A stretch of DNA of 64,000 bases from Halobiforma lacisalsi AJ5 (GCF_000226975.2 NZ_CP019285.1:1116001-1180000), one strand, 5' to 3'. Positions 52,980-62,769 are shown, counted from the stretch's first letter. The notes: generated from the sequence alone by a model not told the origin. Translations and numbers: made by a program.

Positions 52980-53081
52980 ACATTCCGGTTCGGCGCCGGA
53001 CTCGAAGTAGCTGTGGTCGGCGGGGCGGCAAAACGCGGTGGAACCTGAACTGGTTTATCCCGTCGCTCACAACCTCCGACG

Positions 53082-53726
53082 ATGACAGTCGTCGCCTTCG
53101 ACTTCGACGGGACGCTTTCCGACTCCGAGATGACCGTCCTGCTCGGCGAGCGCCGCGGCGTCGCCGACGACATGGCCGCGATCACCGAGCGCGCGATGAA
53201 CGACGAGATCGGCTACGCCGAGAGCCTGCGGGAACGCGCGGCCCTGCTCGAGGGGCTGCCGGCCGAGGACGCCCGGACAGCCTTCGACGAGGTCGAACTC
53301 CGCGAGGGGGCGGCCGACCTCGTCGCCGACCTGAACGACGCGGGCGTCACCACGGCGATCCTGACCGGCGGGTTCGAACGCGGCGTCGCGGCCGCGCTCG
53401 AGCGTGAGGGCGCGTCGGTCGACCACATCGTCTCGAACCGACTCCCGATGGAGGACGGGCGGCTCACCGGCGAGGTCGAGGGCCCGCTAATCGAGGGCAC
53501 CAAGGACGACGCGCTCGAAGAACTGGCCGCCGACGTCGGCGTCGACCTCGCCGACACCGTCGCGGTCGGCGACGGGGCCAACGACCTGCCGATGCTCGAG
53601 GTTGCGGGCCTCTCGATCGGGTTCGAACCGAAGCCAGCCGTCGAACCCGCCTGCGACGTCGTCGTGAACTCCATGGACGAAGCCCGCGGGACGCTCGTCG
53701 AGGAGGGCGTCCTCGCGGACGACTAA
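53082..53726 (+). CDS. serB: Phosphoserine phosphatase (HAD family)
   Basis: 214 aa. The HAD motif I is DFDGT with D7 as nucleophile and D9 as acid/base; motif II is TILTGGF; motif III/IV is the lysine in GTKDDALEEL and VGDGANDLPMLEVAG. The last is the SerB pattern. It makes serine from phosphoserine. serA is in the same part of the window, though not in one operon. Confidence 0.9.
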   Translation: MTVVAFDFDGTLSDSEMTVLLGERRGVADDMAAITERAMNDEIGYAESLRERAALLEGLPAEDARTAFDEVELREGAADLVADLNDAGVTTAILTGGFERGVAAALEREGASVDHIVSNRLPMEDGRLTGEVEGPLIEGTKDDALEELAADVGVDLADTVAVGDGANDLPMLEVAGLSIGFEPKPAVEPACDVVVNSMDEARGTLVEEGVLADD

Positions 53727-54041
53727 CCGATCGCTGAACGACGGCACGACCGCTCTCCTACTACTGACAGTACGACGTGAAGCCGATCGTTCCCCTGGAG
53801 TAGCCGCCAACGGTGACGACGCCGAATTCACGATCGACTTCGTATCGACTTCTGTCCGACAGTATAATCGCTGATTAGCCACGTTCCTCGATCGGCAATA
53901 GCCTCGAACCAGCCAGGTTCCCGGTTCTCCCGGCGCGCTCTGGTCACCCGTCCGAACGGTCTTCTCGAGGGAATTGTCCGGTCTAACTGCCGATTTCGCG
54001 ATCGGGCAAGTTATTAACTCGAGACCGAGTAAGTAGTTTTG
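53727..54041. other. Intergenic region
   Basis: 315 bp after serB. Except for the TATA box at 54010-54018 for the next gene, no gene, RNA or repeat was recognised. Confidence 0.5.
54010..54018 (+). promoter_or_regulatory. TATA box of the membrane protein gene at 54042
   Basis: GTTATTAAC, 24-32 bp before the ATG, consistent with a leaderless transcript. Confidence 0.6.
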
Positions 54042-54422
54042 ATGATGTGGCAAGACCTCGTGTTCCTGATCGGGAGCAGTCTCTCAGTGGTATTTCTGGC
54101 ACCGACGCTTCGTGACTCGGACGCCTGCGTTCCGCTCGGAACGAGCGTCCCGTCGATGACGATCGGGTACGTCTACTCTCTGACGTTCGCGAGCCTCGGT
54201 ATGACCTTCTCGGCGACGGGTTCGTTCACCGCCGGATCGATGTGGGCGCTGATCGCACTCTTTCGATCCCCCGGTGCACAGTCCTGGATGCTCACCCGGC
54301 GCGAGGAGATGGCCCTCTTCGTTCTGGATACCGCCCGCTGGGCGAAGCGACGTGCGACCGGTTCGGACTCGCTCGACCAGTACGAGATCGATCGCCCGGT
54401 CTACGACCAGGCGGCCGACTGA
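54042..54422 (+). CDS. Three-helix membrane protein, haloarchaeal family
   Basis: 126 aa; two adjacent ATGs (54042, 54045) are equal candidates. Hydrophobic helices lie at about 4-22, 38-58 and 60-78. The polar segments (APTLRDSDACVPLGTSVPSM and RSPGAQSWMLTRRE) recur in similar haloarchaeal proteins as I recall them. The charged C-terminus (WAKRRATGSDSL) is cytoplasmic by charge. Function unknown. Confidence 0.7.
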   Translation: MMWQDLVFLIGSSLSVVFLAPTLRDSDACVPLGTSVPSMTIGYVYSLTFASLGMTFSATGSFTAGSMWALIALFRSPGAQSWMLTRREEMALFVLDTARWAKRRATGSDSLDQYEIDRPVYDQAAD

Positions 54423-54523
54423 TTCGATCGATCTTCGACGCTCTCGCTTTTCCCGCTCGAGTGGGTTCCTGACCGCTGTTCTTCCCTCGTATTGGGCGTA
54501 TGAAAATATCATCGGCGAATAGA

Positions 54524-54529
54524 TTTATT
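54524..54529 (+). promoter_or_regulatory. TATA box of the membrane protein gene at 54555
   Basis: TTTATT, 26-31 bp before the ATG at 54555; favours this start over one nine codons upstream that overlaps the box. Confidence 0.65.
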
Positions 54530-54554
54530 GTTACTTGTTCACCAGTACCGCTGT

Positions 54555-55742
54555 ATGTCACGGTTGGCTACGGTCGGAAAGGTACTCATTATCGGGGGAT
54601 TGCTCGCACTGGTTTTCGGCACTACCGCAGGGGGTGTCGGCAGCCCTGAAGCCGCTTCGTTGCTCGTTTTCGGGGCGTTGCTGGTCGGACTGAGTCGGTT
54701 CGACGTTTCGTTGCCCGGCGTGAAGAGCCAACTCGCGCTCGACCGTCAGGACGTCGTCGCGTCGACGGACTGGTCGCGCATCGGGAAGTACACGCTCCGG
54801 AGCTCGTTCGGGAGCGCACTCGCCGTGTCCGGCGGCGTGCTGTTCGTCCTCTCGCTCGCCTTACAGGAGTTCTCACAGGCGGGCCTGTGGGCGACCGTCG
54901 CGGCGGCCGGGGTCGTCGTACAGGCCGTTTCCTGGCGGTTCGCCCACGAGATCGCGGCCGATCGAACGCACACGATATCGGTTCGGGCGCCGGACGTGTT
55001 CTCTCTGCACTCGTTTCACATCGCGGTCCGACAGCGAGCCGAGGATCTGGGGTATCGGATCGTCACGAACGCGTCGCCGGCCGAAAGCGGGTCGCAGTCG
55101 CCGATCGACGACGACGTACTCCACGCCAGGGGCGGATTCAAGGCCCGAAAGCGTCCGATCGAGGACGCGAAGCCGCTCGCGTCGGAACTCAACGATCCCT
55201 ACGCCGAACGGCTCCTGACGGTGACGACGCTCGGCGTCTTCGCGCTCTCGCTCGGAATTCTCGTGTTCTCCGTCGGCGACGAACTGGCCGAGAGCCTGCC
55301 GATCCTCGGGATTCCGCTCGCCCTGTTCGGGGTCGCGGTGATCGCCTACGACTACGTCACCCGTACTCGAGAGTGGGGCGAACTCTACTGCGTCGAGGAA
55401 GGGACGGCCTACGCCACGCGGACGAACGAGTACGCCGACGACGTCCTCGAGGGCGTCGAGTACAGCGTCGATCCGTCGGTCTCCTCGCCGGCGACCGGCG
55501 CGGTCCTCTCCGTGACCGTCGGCGCGAAGTGCACCTCCCTCTACGACGAGGACCGACTCGAGTCGGACTTCGAGGAACTGGCCGAGGCAGTCGAAACCGC
55601 GGCCGCGGAGTTCCAGTCGAACGCGCTCGGCGAGAGCGCAGACGAGGGACCGACGGTGCTCACGCACACGGAACCGGGGACCGGCGGCCGGAGCGGGGAG
55701 ACGGAGCCCGATTCCGACTCCGCAGCCGTCGGTCAGGAGTGA
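54555..55742 (+). CDS. Membrane protein with cytoplasmic domains, unknown function
   Basis: 395 aa. Hydrophobic helices are at about 8-28 and 34-50, then a pair at about 90-130, and another pair at about 220-270. A soluble segment of about 90 residues between the second and third pairs and about 120 residues at the C-terminus, ending in an acidic tail, face the cytoplasm. No known motif recognised. Its own TATA box suggests a single-gene transcript. Confidence 0.72.
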   Translation: MSRLATVGKVLIIGGLLALVFGTTAGGVGSPEAASLLVFGALLVGLSRFDVSLPGVKSQLALDRQDVVASTDWSRIGKYTLRSSFGSALAVSGGVLFVLSLALQEFSQAGLWATVAAAGVVVQAVSWRFAHEIAADRTHTISVRAPDVFSLHSFHIAVRQRAEDLGYRIVTNASPAESGSQSPIDDDVLHARGGFKARKRPIEDAKPLASELNDPYAERLLTVTTLGVFALSLGILVFSVGDELAESLPILGIPLALFGVAVIAYDYVTRTREWGELYCVEEGTAYATRTNEYADDVLEGVEYSVDPSVSSPATGAVLSVTVGAKCTSLYDEDRLESDFEELAEAVETAAAEFQSNALGESADEGPTVLTHTEPGTGGRSGETEPDSDSAAVGQE

Positions 55743-55777
55743 GGTCGCGCGAACGGGAGCAGTAGAGTCGTAGGTCG

Positions 55778-55782
55778 TTTTT
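55778..55782 (+). terminator. Oligo-T terminator after the membrane protein gene
   Basis: Five T about 35 bp past the stop. It lies in the 77-bp gap shared with the converging metX gene. Confidence 0.35.
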
Positions 55783-55819
55783 CCCGTTTCGCGTCGGTTC
55801 CGCGTTCTCGAGGCTCGCC

Positions 55820-57019
55820 TCAGGCGGAAAACAGGCTCGCGTGTACCGGCGCGAAGTCGTCTTCGTCGGGGTCGTCCGTGTCGACGATCGCTCGGGCCGA
55901 CAGCCCCTCCTCGAGCAGGCCCGACAGCGGCGGGCCGACCTTCTCGGGTTCGACCAGGAAGGCGTCGTGGCCGTGGTCGGAGTCGACGACGTGGTGGGCG
56001 ACGTCGACGCTCGCCTCGCGGGCGGCCTCGGCCAGTGATTCGGACTGTTCGACGGTGAAGTGCCAGTCGCCGGTAAAGGAGAGCATCAGGAGTTCCCCCT
56101 CGAAGGCTGCGAGCGCGTCCGCGTCGTCCTCGTACCCCGCAGAGAGATCGAAGTCGTCCATCGCGCGGGTCAGGTAGAGGTAGCTGTTGGCGTCGAACCG
56201 GTCGACGAACTTCTCGGCCTGGTAGTCGAGGTAGGACTCGACCTCCCGATACGGAAAGAACGCGGCCGCGGGATCCGGCGGCTCCTCGCGGACGGTCTCG
56301 CGACCCGCCGATCGGCGGCCGAACTTCCGGGCCATCGACGCCTTCGAGAGGTACATGATGTGGCCGATCTGGCGGGCGCGGGCGAGGCCGTCCTCCGGCT
56401 CCGGGCCACCGTAGTAGTGGCCGCCCGCCCAGTTCGGATCGCTGGTAATGGCTCGTCGGGCGACGGTATCGAGCGCGAGACACTGCGCGTCGAGCCTGGC
56501 GGCGGCGGCCACGACGGCGGCGCGCTCGAGGTCGTCGGGGTAGCGCCGGAGCCAGTCCAGGACGTTCATCCCGCCGACGCTGCCCCCGACGACGGCGTGC
56601 AGTCGGCCGACGCCGAGTTCGTCCAGCAGTTCGCGCTGGGCGCGGGTCCAGTCGCCGACCGTAACCGGTGGGAAGTCGGTGCCGTAGGGCTCGCCGGTCT
56701 CGGGGTTCTCGCTTGCGGGTCCGGTCGTCCCGTAACAGGAGCCCGGCACGTTTGCACAGACGACGTAGTACTCGGTGGTGTCGATCGCCTTCCCGGGGCC
56801 GACGACGTCGCCCCACCACGCGCGGGCCTGTCCCGCGGTGTCGTCGTCGGCGTCCGGCCGGCGGGCGACGTGGGAACTTCCGGTCAGGGCGTGACAGATC
56901 AGCACGGCATTGTCACCCGTGAAGTCGCCGTACGTCTCGTAGGCTACCTCGAGCGACGGGATCGATTCGCCCGAGCGGAACTCGAACTCGCCGAGGTCGA
57001 CCGTGTCTCTGGCGGTCAC
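55820..57019 (-). CDS. metX: Homoserine O-acetyltransferase
   Basis: 399 aa alpha/beta-hydrolase-fold enzyme that acetylates homoserine for methionine synthesis. The nucleophile elbow is GGSVGGMN with S147, the acid is in FTGDWHFT, and the histidine is in [10 protein letters not shown]. The oxyanion-side motif CHALTGSSH (about 42-50) is typical. The start is a GTG at 57019, one base from the stop of the upstream sulfhydrylase gene, so the two are coupled. Acetyl versus succinyl specificity cannot be settled by eye. Confidence 0.92.
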   Translation of the reverse strand: MTARDTVDLGEFEFRSGESIPSLEVAYETYGDFTGDNAVLICHALTGSSHVARRPDADDDTAGQARAWWGDVVGPGKAIDTTEYYVVCANVPGSCYGTTGPASENPETGEPYGTDFPPVTVGDWTRAQRELLDELGVGRLHAVVGGSVGGMNVLDWLRRYPDDLERAAVVAAAARLDAQCLALDTVARRAITSDPNWAGGHYYGGPEPEDGLARARQIGHIMYLSKASMARKFGRRSAGRETVREEPPDPAAAFFPYREVESYLDYQAEKFVDRFDANSYLYLTRAMDDFDLSAGYEDDADALAAFEGELLMLSFTGDWHFTVEQSESLAEAAREASVDVAHHVVDSDHGHDAFLVEPEKVGPPLSGLLEEGLSARAIVDTDDPDEDDFAPVHASLFSA

Positions 57020-57020
57020 G

Positions 57021-58442
57021 TTACTCCCCCTCCTCGCTCGGACGTGTTGACGGTTCTGGATCGGCGCTTGCCCCGCTCGCCCGCGTCGCCCGCGTCGCCC
57101 GCGTCGCCCGATCGATCGCCTGCTCGAGATCCGCCAGGATGTCCTCGGGGTCCTCGATTCCCACCGACAGCCGGACGAGGTCGGGCGTGACGCCCGCCTC
57201 CTTCTGTTCTTCGGGCGATAGCTGGCCGTGGGTCGTGCTCGCGGGGTGGGTGACCAGCGTCTTCGCGTCGCCGATGTTCGCGAGGAACGAAGCCAGTTCC
57301 ACGCTCTCGCAGAACGTCTTCCCCGCCTCATAGCCGCCGCGGGCGGCCGTCTCCCCGTCCCCGGCGCCGGTTTCGAGCCCGAACGCGATCATCCCGCCGA
57401 AGTCCTCGAGGTATCGGGCGGCGTTGTCGTGAGTCGGGTGGCTCTCGAGTCCGGGGTAGGTGACCCAGGCGACGTCCTCGTGGTCCGCGAGGTACTCGGC
57501 GACGATTGCCGCGTTCTCGCAGTGTCTTTCGACGCGCAGCGGCAGCGACTCGAGTCCCTGCAGCGTCTGCCAGGCGTCGAACGGGGACTGCTGGTTGCCG
57601 AGCGTCCGCAGCGACCGGTATCGGGCCGCGGCCGCGAACGGGGCCTCCGGGAAGTCCCGCGAGAAGTCGACGTCGGGGTAGGCGTGGTTCTGTCCGGCGA
57701 GTTCGTCGTAGCCGTGTTCGCCCCAGGGGAACGACCCGCCGTCGACTAAGACGCCGCCGATCGTCGTCCCGGAGCCGTGGAGCCACTTGGTCGTCGACTC
57801 CCAGACGACGTCGGCCCCGTGCTCGAGCGGGCGACAGAGCGCCGGCGTCGCGAAGGTGTTGTCGACCACGAGCGGGACGCCGTGATCGTGGGCGAGGTCG
57901 GCGAGGCGTTCGAAATCGGGGGTGACGAGCGACGGGTTGCCGATCGTCTCGACGTGGACGAACGCGGTGTCCCCGTCGATCGCTGCCTCGTAGGCGTCGT
58001 ACTCGAGGGTGGGCACGAACCGGGGCTCGATGTCCCGCCGTGTCGCGGTCGTCGAGAGGTAGGTCGTCGTCCCGCCGTAGGTGTCGGTCGAACAGACGAC
58101 GTTGTCGCCGGCCGTCGCGAGGAGCAGCGTCGCCGCGTCCAGCGCTGCCATTCCGCTGCCCGTCGCGACCGCGCCTGCCCCGCCCTCGAGCGTCGCGAGG
58201 CGTTTCTCGAGTGTCCGAACCGTCGGGTTCGCGATCCGGGAGTAGATGTAGCCGTCGTCCTCGAGGGCATATCGCGCGGCGGCCGTGTCGGCGTCCTCGA
58301 AGACGTAGGAGGTGGTCTGGTGGATCGGTGTCGCTCGCGCGCCGGTCGCCGGATCCGGTCCCTGACCGGCGTGTACGCTCCGTGTCCCGAACCCTCGGCT
58401 GGTCGGGTCGGCGTCGTCCCCGTCGCTCGCGTCGTCGCTCAT
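57021..58442 (-). CDS. O-acetylhomoserine sulfhydrylase (Cys/Met metabolism PLP enzyme)
   Basis: 473 aa from the ATG at 58442; 26 upstream codons are rejected because an AT-rich TATA-like element (CATATA) lies about 33-40 bp before this ATG. Fold-type I PLP enzyme with [13 protein letters not shown], the PLP aspartate in VVDNTFATP (D194) and the lysine in [15 protein letters not shown] (K219). Paired with metX, it most likely makes homocysteine from O-acetylhomoserine and sulfide (MetY/MetZ type). The C-terminus carries three RAT repeats and an acidic tail beyond the usual end. Confidence 0.9.
   Translation of the reverse strand: MSDDASDGDDADPTSRGFGTRSVHAGQGPDPATGARATPIHQTTSYVFEDADTAAARYALEDDGYIYSRIANPTVRTLEKRLATLEGGAGAVATGSGMAALDAATLLLATAGDNVVCSTDTYGGTTTYLSTTATRRDIEPRFVPTLEYDAYEAAIDGDTAFVHVETIGNPSLVTPDFERLADLAHDHGVPLVVDNTFATPALCRPLEHGADVVWESTTKWLHGSGTTIGGVLVDGGSFPWGEHGYDELAGQNHAYPDVDFSRDFPEAPFAAAARYRSLRTLGNQQSPFDAWQTLQGLESLPLRVERHCENAAIVAEYLADHEDVAWVTYPGLESHPTHDNAARYLEDFGGMIAFGLETGAGDGETAARGGYEAGKTFCESVELASFLANIGDAKTLVTHPASTTHGQLSPEEQKEAGVTPDLVRLSVGIEDPEDILADLEQAIDRATRATRATRASGASADPEPSTRPSEEGE
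57082..57108. repeat. Three 9-bp tandem repeats (cgcgtcgcc)
   Basis: Exact units coding for the RAT-RAT-RAT run near the C-terminus of the sulfhydrylase; frame-preserving. Confidence 0.85.
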
Positions 58443-58571
58443 GTTTAGTACGCATACTCCTACACGTGTATATGCGTCGTAGTAACGGCAAAATCCGCTG
58501 ACCATGGGTTCGACTGGCAAGGGCCCGGTTCCGATCGCTACACTGAAACTCCGTCCGCGTAACCCTCATGC

Positions 58572-59879
58572 GTGTCGCGACCCCCCGAACCGTCCGACGC
58601 CGCGGACGCGTCAGATGCCGACGCCGAGCGAGAGTCGGACCGCTCGAGGCCGACAGCGGGGGCTCGAGCCGTCCTCGCGAGCGGCATCCTGCTCGGAGTC
58701 GTCATGCTCGCCGTCCTCCTGACCGACCGCCGGCACATGCTCGCGGCCAACTTCGAGGTCTACCGGGTCGCCGCCGAAACGGCCCTCGCCGGCGGGAACT
58801 TCTACGACGTCGCGCCCGAACGGTTCCCCGAGTTCTACTACCTCTACCCGCCGATCACGATCGTCCCGTTCCTCCCGTTCGCCGCGGTCGGCCGGTGGTC
58901 CGGCTTCCTCGTTCACACCGCCCTGGAGATCGCGCTCGCGCTCTCCCTGGCGGCACTGATCGCTCGCTGGATCGAGCGCCACCGCCCGCTCGCCGCGCTC
59001 GACCGCGCGCTGATCGCGGGGTTCGTCGTCGCGTCGATCCACTCCGTGCCCTCGCTCGTGTACGGGCAGGTCAATCTCCGGATGGCGCTGTCGGTCGGCG
59101 TCGGCCTGTTCCTGCTCGAGCGGGCTGTCGCCGACGATGACTCGCGACTCGAGGGGGTCGCCGGCGTCGCGCTCGGAGCCGCGGCGCTGCTGAAGGTCTT
59201 CCCGGCCGCCGTCGGCGTCTGGCTCCTCCGCCTGCGAGCGTGGCGGGCGGTGGGAGCTGCGACCGCGACCGGCCTGGGCGGCCTCGCGCTGGGTGCTGTG
59301 GCCTTCGGTCTCGACCGCACCCGGACGTTCTTCTTCGAGGCCCTGCTCCCCCGGAGCGACGGCGAGGCGTTCGTCGGTGGCCTCGACCCGGTCGCGCCAT
59401 ACGTGACCGTTCGGCGGCCGCTGTCCGTCCTCGTCGACCTCGAGCCGACGGCGCTGTCGGCGGTCGCCGCCATCGGTTTGCTCGTCCCGCTCGGGTTCGT
59501 CTACGCTGGTCCGCTCGAGACGCCGGTCGATCGGCTCGTGGCCGCGCACGCGACCGTGCTCGCGGTCTTCGTCTTCTTCCCGTCGTTCCCACTGTACTAC
59601 GTGATCGCGTTCGCGACGCTGCTCCCGCTGCTGTACCTGCTCGAGGACCCCGCCGTTCGGGGCCTGTTCCTCGGCGGCGCGGGGCTCGCGAACCTGGCGA
59701 TCACGGCCGGGACGCTCGAGGACGTCGCGGCCGCGACACCGCCGGCGGTGGGGGAACCGCTGCTGGCGATCGGGACGCCGATACTGACGCTCGCAACGCC
59801 GATGCTCGTCGGCTGTCTGCTGATGCTCGCAGGGTGTATACTGTATCGGTTCCGGCGGAGCGGTCGATCGCCCGAGTAA
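58572..59879 (+). CDS. GT87-like (DUF2029) polytopic glycosyltransferase
   Basis: 435 aa from a GTG at 58572. An acidic N-terminus of about 30 residues is followed by about 10-12 helices. The first outer loop has the family signature: NFEVYRVAAETALAGGNFYD followed by FYYLYPPI. GT87 enzymes transfer mannose or arabinose from polyprenyl-phosphate sugars outside the membrane, so this may act in surface glycan or lipid synthesis. An adjacent glycan gene is not present. Confidence 0.82.
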   Translation: MSRPPEPSDAADASDADAERESDRSRPTAGARAVLASGILLGVVMLAVLLTDRRHMLAANFEVYRVAAETALAGGNFYDVAPERFPEFYYLYPPITIVPFLPFAAVGRWSGFLVHTALEIALALSLAALIARWIERHRPLAALDRALIAGFVVASIHSVPSLVYGQVNLRMALSVGVGLFLLERAVADDDSRLEGVAGVALGAAALLKVFPAAVGVWLLRLRAWRAVGAATATGLGGLALGAVAFGLDRTRTFFFEALLPRSDGEAFVGGLDPVAPYVTVRRPLSVLVDLEPTALSAVAAIGLLVPLGFVYAGPLETPVDRLVAAHATVLAVFVFFPSFPLYYVIAFATLLPLLYLLEDPAVRGLFLGGAGLANLAITAGTLEDVAAATPPAVGEPLLAIGTPILTLATPMLVGCLLMLAGCILYRFRRSGRSPE

Positions 59880-59906
59880 CTGTCCGTCGCTCGAGGCCGG
59901 GGCCGC

Positions 59907-61403
59907 TCACGACCGCCAGAACGCGGGCGTCAACAGGACGAGCACGGGGATGATCTCGATGCGACCGATCCACATCATGACGATCATGATCGAGCGGGTC
60001 GTCGTCGGGAACCCGTGGTAGTTGTCCATCGGTCCGGCCATCCCGAACGCCGGGCCGATGTTGAGGAAGATCGAGGCCGCCGCGCTCAGCGCCTCGAACT
60101 CGGTGACCGCGGTCCCCGAACGGGCCGCGTCGACGACGATAACGACCGTCAGCAGGAAGAAGATGACGATGGCCAGCAGGACGTAGTTGAAGATGTCGTT
60201 GATCGTCTCCTCGTCGACGACCTCGCTGCCCAGCCGCAGCGGCCGGACCGCGTCGGGATGGACCGACGTGAAGAGGTTCCGTCGAAACGTCTTCAGGACG
60301 ACCAGCCAGCGCAGCGACTTGATCGAACAGGTCGTGCTCCCGGCCATCCCACCGAGGAACATACACAGGAACAGCGCGTGTTTCGCACCCGGGGTCCAGA
60401 CGTTGAAATCGGTCGAGGCGTACCCGGTCGTCGTGATCATCGAAACCACGTTGAACAGCCCGTGGCGGACCGTTTCCTCGAGATTCCTTCCGATATCGGG
60501 ATCGAACCAGAGGATCCCGACGACCACCGCGCCGAAGAACGCGATCGTCCCCAGATAGAACCGGAACTCCTCCGACTCGAGCGGGCGCTGGAACTCCCCC
60601 TGCGTGAGATAGTACAGCAACACGAAGTTCGTCGAGCCGACGATCATGAACGGGATGATCGCCCACTGGACGATCGGCGTGAACGCCCCGACACTCTCAC
60701 CTTCCGGCGAGAATCCGGCGGTGGCGACGCTGGTCAACGCGTGTGAGACGGCATTGAAGAGGTTCATCTGTGGTGCCAAACCGAGCAGATGGAGTCCGTA
60801 GAGGACGGCGACCGCAAGCAGCGTGAGACCGACGTACAGCCCCCAGATCAGCCGTGCCGTCTCGGAGATCTGGGGGCGGAGCTTCCGGACGTTCTGGGTC
60901 TGGGACTCGGTCTCCATCAGCTGGGCACCCCCGACCATCAGGTGCGAGAGCAAACCGATGGCGACGATCAGGATCCCCAATCCGCCGAGCCACTGGAGGA
61001 GCTGTCGCCACAGCAGTATCGACCGGTCGTGGATCGTAAAGTCCTCGAGGACGGTCGCGCCGGTGGTCGTCAGCCCGCTCATGCTCTCGAAGAGCGCGTC
61101 GACCGGGTGGGCGATCGTTCCCGTGCCCGCGACGAAAAACGGAACGGCTCCGACGACGGCGACGCCGAGCCAGGTGAGCGCGACCATCAGGAACGACTCG
61201 CGCTGGCCGAGGTCACGGTCCGCTTTCAGCTGCTCGAGGGCGGTCCCGACGACGACCGTGATGGCGATGGCGACGAGGAACGGACGTGGATCGTCGCCGT
61301 CGAGCAATGCGAGACCCAGCGGGGCTGCGAGTGGCACGGCCAGCCACCGCAGCACGGTGCCCGTGAGGCTACAACTCGAGCGCCAGTCGACGCGAATCCT
61401 CAT
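59907..61403 (-). CDS. trkH: TrkH-type potassium uptake channel subunit
   Basis: 498 aa. Four channel-like repeats with selectivity-filter strands: GLTTTGATVLEDF, SVATAGFSPEGE, MITTTGYASTDFN and NIGPAFGMAGP. The cytoplasmic C-terminal part is short and no TrkA gene is adjacent, so its NAD-binding regulator must be elsewhere. Potassium uptake is central to the salt-in strategy of haloarchaea. The start is the ATG at 61403. Confidence 0.93.
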   Translation of the reverse strand: MRIRVDWRSSCSLTGTVLRWLAVPLAAPLGLALLDGDDPRPFLVAIAITVVVGTALEQLKADRDLGQRESFLMVALTWLGVAVVGAVPFFVAGTGTIAHPVDALFESMSGLTTTGATVLEDFTIHDRSILLWRQLLQWLGGLGILIVAIGLLSHLMVGGAQLMETESQTQNVRKLRPQISETARLIWGLYVGLTLLAVAVLYGLHLLGLAPQMNLFNAVSHALTSVATAGFSPEGESVGAFTPIVQWAIIPFMIVGSTNFVLLYYLTQGEFQRPLESEEFRFYLGTIAFFGAVVVGILWFDPDIGRNLEETVRHGLFNVVSMITTTGYASTDFNVWTPGAKHALFLCMFLGGMAGSTTCSIKSLRWLVVLKTFRRNLFTSVHPDAVRPLRLGSEVVDEETINDIFNYVLLAIVIFFLLTVVIVVDAARSGTAVTEFEALSAAASIFLNIGPAFGMAGPMDNYHGFPTTTRSIMIVMMWIGRIEIIPVLVLLTPAFWRS

Positions 61404-61580
61404 CGACTGTCCTGTCCTGTGAGGGGGAGACCCATAACAGATACGGTAACGACACCGGTTACGGAGGCAAACTGCAAGCTACCGGGTGTCGGGTGTCGGC
61501 CACGGGAAGAAGCGTGTCGAGGAGCGAGACGGACCGGTGGAGGGCGCATCCGGGCGATGGTCCGATCCGGCGGTTAGAGC

Positions 61581-61628
61581 TCATGGGCTCATGGGCTCAT
61601 GGGCTCATGGGCTCATGGGCTCATGGGC
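61581..61628. repeat. Six exact 8-bp tandem repeats (tcatgggc)
   Basis: Followed by a partial seventh copy up to 61634. It begins right at the 3' end of the small membrane protein gene (stop at 61637) and lies outside any coding region I accept. Confidence 0.92.
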
Positions 61629-61636
61629 TCATGACT

Positions 61637-61906
61637 TCACGACTGGTTGTAACCGTGTCCGAGGTACAGCGCGAGGACGTTGAGACCGAGCAACAGCAGG
61701 AAGGTCAGCGTCACGCTCGGGTCACCCAGTCCCTGCGCGAGCAGCGGGACGTGAACGAACGGGAGGGCGATGGCGACCCAGAACGAGAGGAACTGTGCGG
61801 GGCCTTTCAGCGAGCGGACGATACGGCGGCGTCGGTCGTGCTGGCGGTCCGTCTCAGGGCCGGACGGACCGATCGATTCGTTCGAAAGCGGGGAGGGGTT
61901 CGACAT
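61637..61906 (-). CDS. Small membrane protein, unknown function
   Basis: 89 aa from the ATG at 61906. A polar, proline-rich N-terminus of about 40 residues is followed by two hydrophobic helices (about 41-58 and 66-83). A strong Shine-Dalgarno sequence before the ATG decides this start over one 28 codons upstream. Function unknown. Confidence 0.72.
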   Translation of the reverse strand: MSNPSPLSNESIGPSGPETDRQHDRRRRIVRSLKGPAQFLSFWVAIALPFVHVPLLAQGLGDPSVTLTFLLLLGLNVLALYLGHGYNQS

Positions 61907-61909
61907 CGG

Positions 61910-61918
61910 GATCACCTC
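61910..61918 (-). promoter_or_regulatory. Strong Shine-Dalgarno sequence
   Basis: On the minus strand this reads GAGGTGATC, the near-perfect complement of the 16S rRNA 3' end, 3 nt before the ATG at 61906. Such strong sites are uncommon in leaderless-rich haloarchaeal genes. Confidence 0.7.
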
Positions 61919-61930
61919 TTCTCGATCACG

Positions 61931-61966
61931 ATATTCATCCTGGGGAGGATATAAGGGGGTGAATAT
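61931..61966. promoter_or_regulatory. Inverted repeat around a promoter
   Basis: ATATTCA (61931-61937) and TGAATAT (61960-61966) flank a minus-strand TATA box (CTTATATCC, 61947-61955). The box is about 41-49 bp before the ATG at 61906, so a leader of about 15 nt is expected. The repeat could be a regulator site. Confidence 0.5.
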
Positions 61967-62175
61967 TGACTCGGTTTCGGTCCGTTTCACGTCATTAGCC
62001 GCTGGCCAACGTCGTTTCGTGGTGACTTTAGAACGTCGTTAAAATTTTATAGAGCGATCTGCGGGCGTTTTCCGGTTTCGTCGTCGCTATCGGGTCAGGA
62101 GGGGCGAAGTCGGGAGCGGTGCCCGCCACCGGAGCGAGCGCAACCGCCTTGTACCGCGGGTCCGATCGGTTCGAC

Positions 62176-62769
62176 ATGAGCGACCACGATCGCACCGCGA
62201 CCGTCACCCGCGAGACCGCCGAGACGGCGATCGACTGTACCGTGACGATCGACGGCTCCGGCGACGCCGACGTCGAGACCGGGATCGGTTTCTTCGATCA
62301 CATGCTCGAGTCGTTCGCCAAACACGGCCTGTTCGACCTCGAGGTCGATTGTGACGGCGACCTCGAGATCGACGACCACCACACGGTCGAGGACGTGGCG
62401 ATCGTCCTCGGGGAGGCGTTCGACGAGGCGCTGGGCGACCGTACGGGGATCGTCCGGTACGCCGACCGGCGGGTTCCCCTCGACGAGGCCGTCGCGGGTG
62501 CAGTGGTGGACGTCAGCGGGCGGCCCCGGTTCTACTTCGACGGGACGTTCTCACAGGCGTCGATCGGCGGGTTCACGAGTGACATGGCGCGTCACTTCGC
62601 CGAAACGCTCGCGATGAACGCCGGCCTGACGTTACACCTCGAGGTGACGGGCGAGAACGCCCACCACGAGGTGGAGGCGCTGTTCAAGACGCTGGCTCGG
62701 ACGGTAGACGATGCGACGCGGCTCGACGAGCGCCGGGAGGACACGCCGAGTACGAAGGGAGCGCTCTAG
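62176..62769 (+). CDS. hisB: Imidazoleglycerol-phosphate dehydratase
   Basis: 197 aa, monofunctional HisB, removes water from IGP in histidine synthesis. Manganese-binding motifs are present in both halves: [13 protein letters not shown] and [15 protein letters not shown], then [13 protein letters not shown]. The ATG at 62176 gives [14 protein letters not shown]; 19 upstream codons are rejected. A TTTTATA box at about 62048-62054 lies about 125 bp away, so the promoter is not clear. The stop overlaps the end of the converging gene by 4 bp (shared CTAG). Confidence 0.95.
   Translation: MSDHDRTATVTRETAETAIDCTVTIDGSGDADVETGIGFFDHMLESFAKHGLFDLEVDCDGDLEIDDHHTVEDVAIVLGEAFDEALGDRTGIVRYADRRVPLDEAVAGAVVDVSGRPRFYFDGTFSQASIGGFTSDMARHFAETLAMNAGLTLHLEVTGENAHHEVEALFKTLARTVDDATRLDERREDTPSTKGAL

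Noticed and set aside
48771-53048. 1425-codon plus-strand open frame
   Set aside because: Runs antisense through serA and the DMT carrier and then over other genes; no domain and biased Arg/Gly/Asp composition.
53487-54053. Minus-strand open frame over the serB end and following gap
   Set aside because: Half of it is the serB shadow and the rest has no recognisable protein character or promoter.
61445-61462. Inverted repeat GTAAC/GTTAC upstream of trkH
   Set aside because: Only five base pairs per arm; expected by chance in this length of sequence.
61570-61634. Possible CRISPR array
   Set aside because: The 8-bp units are directly adjacent without spacers, and no cas gene is near.
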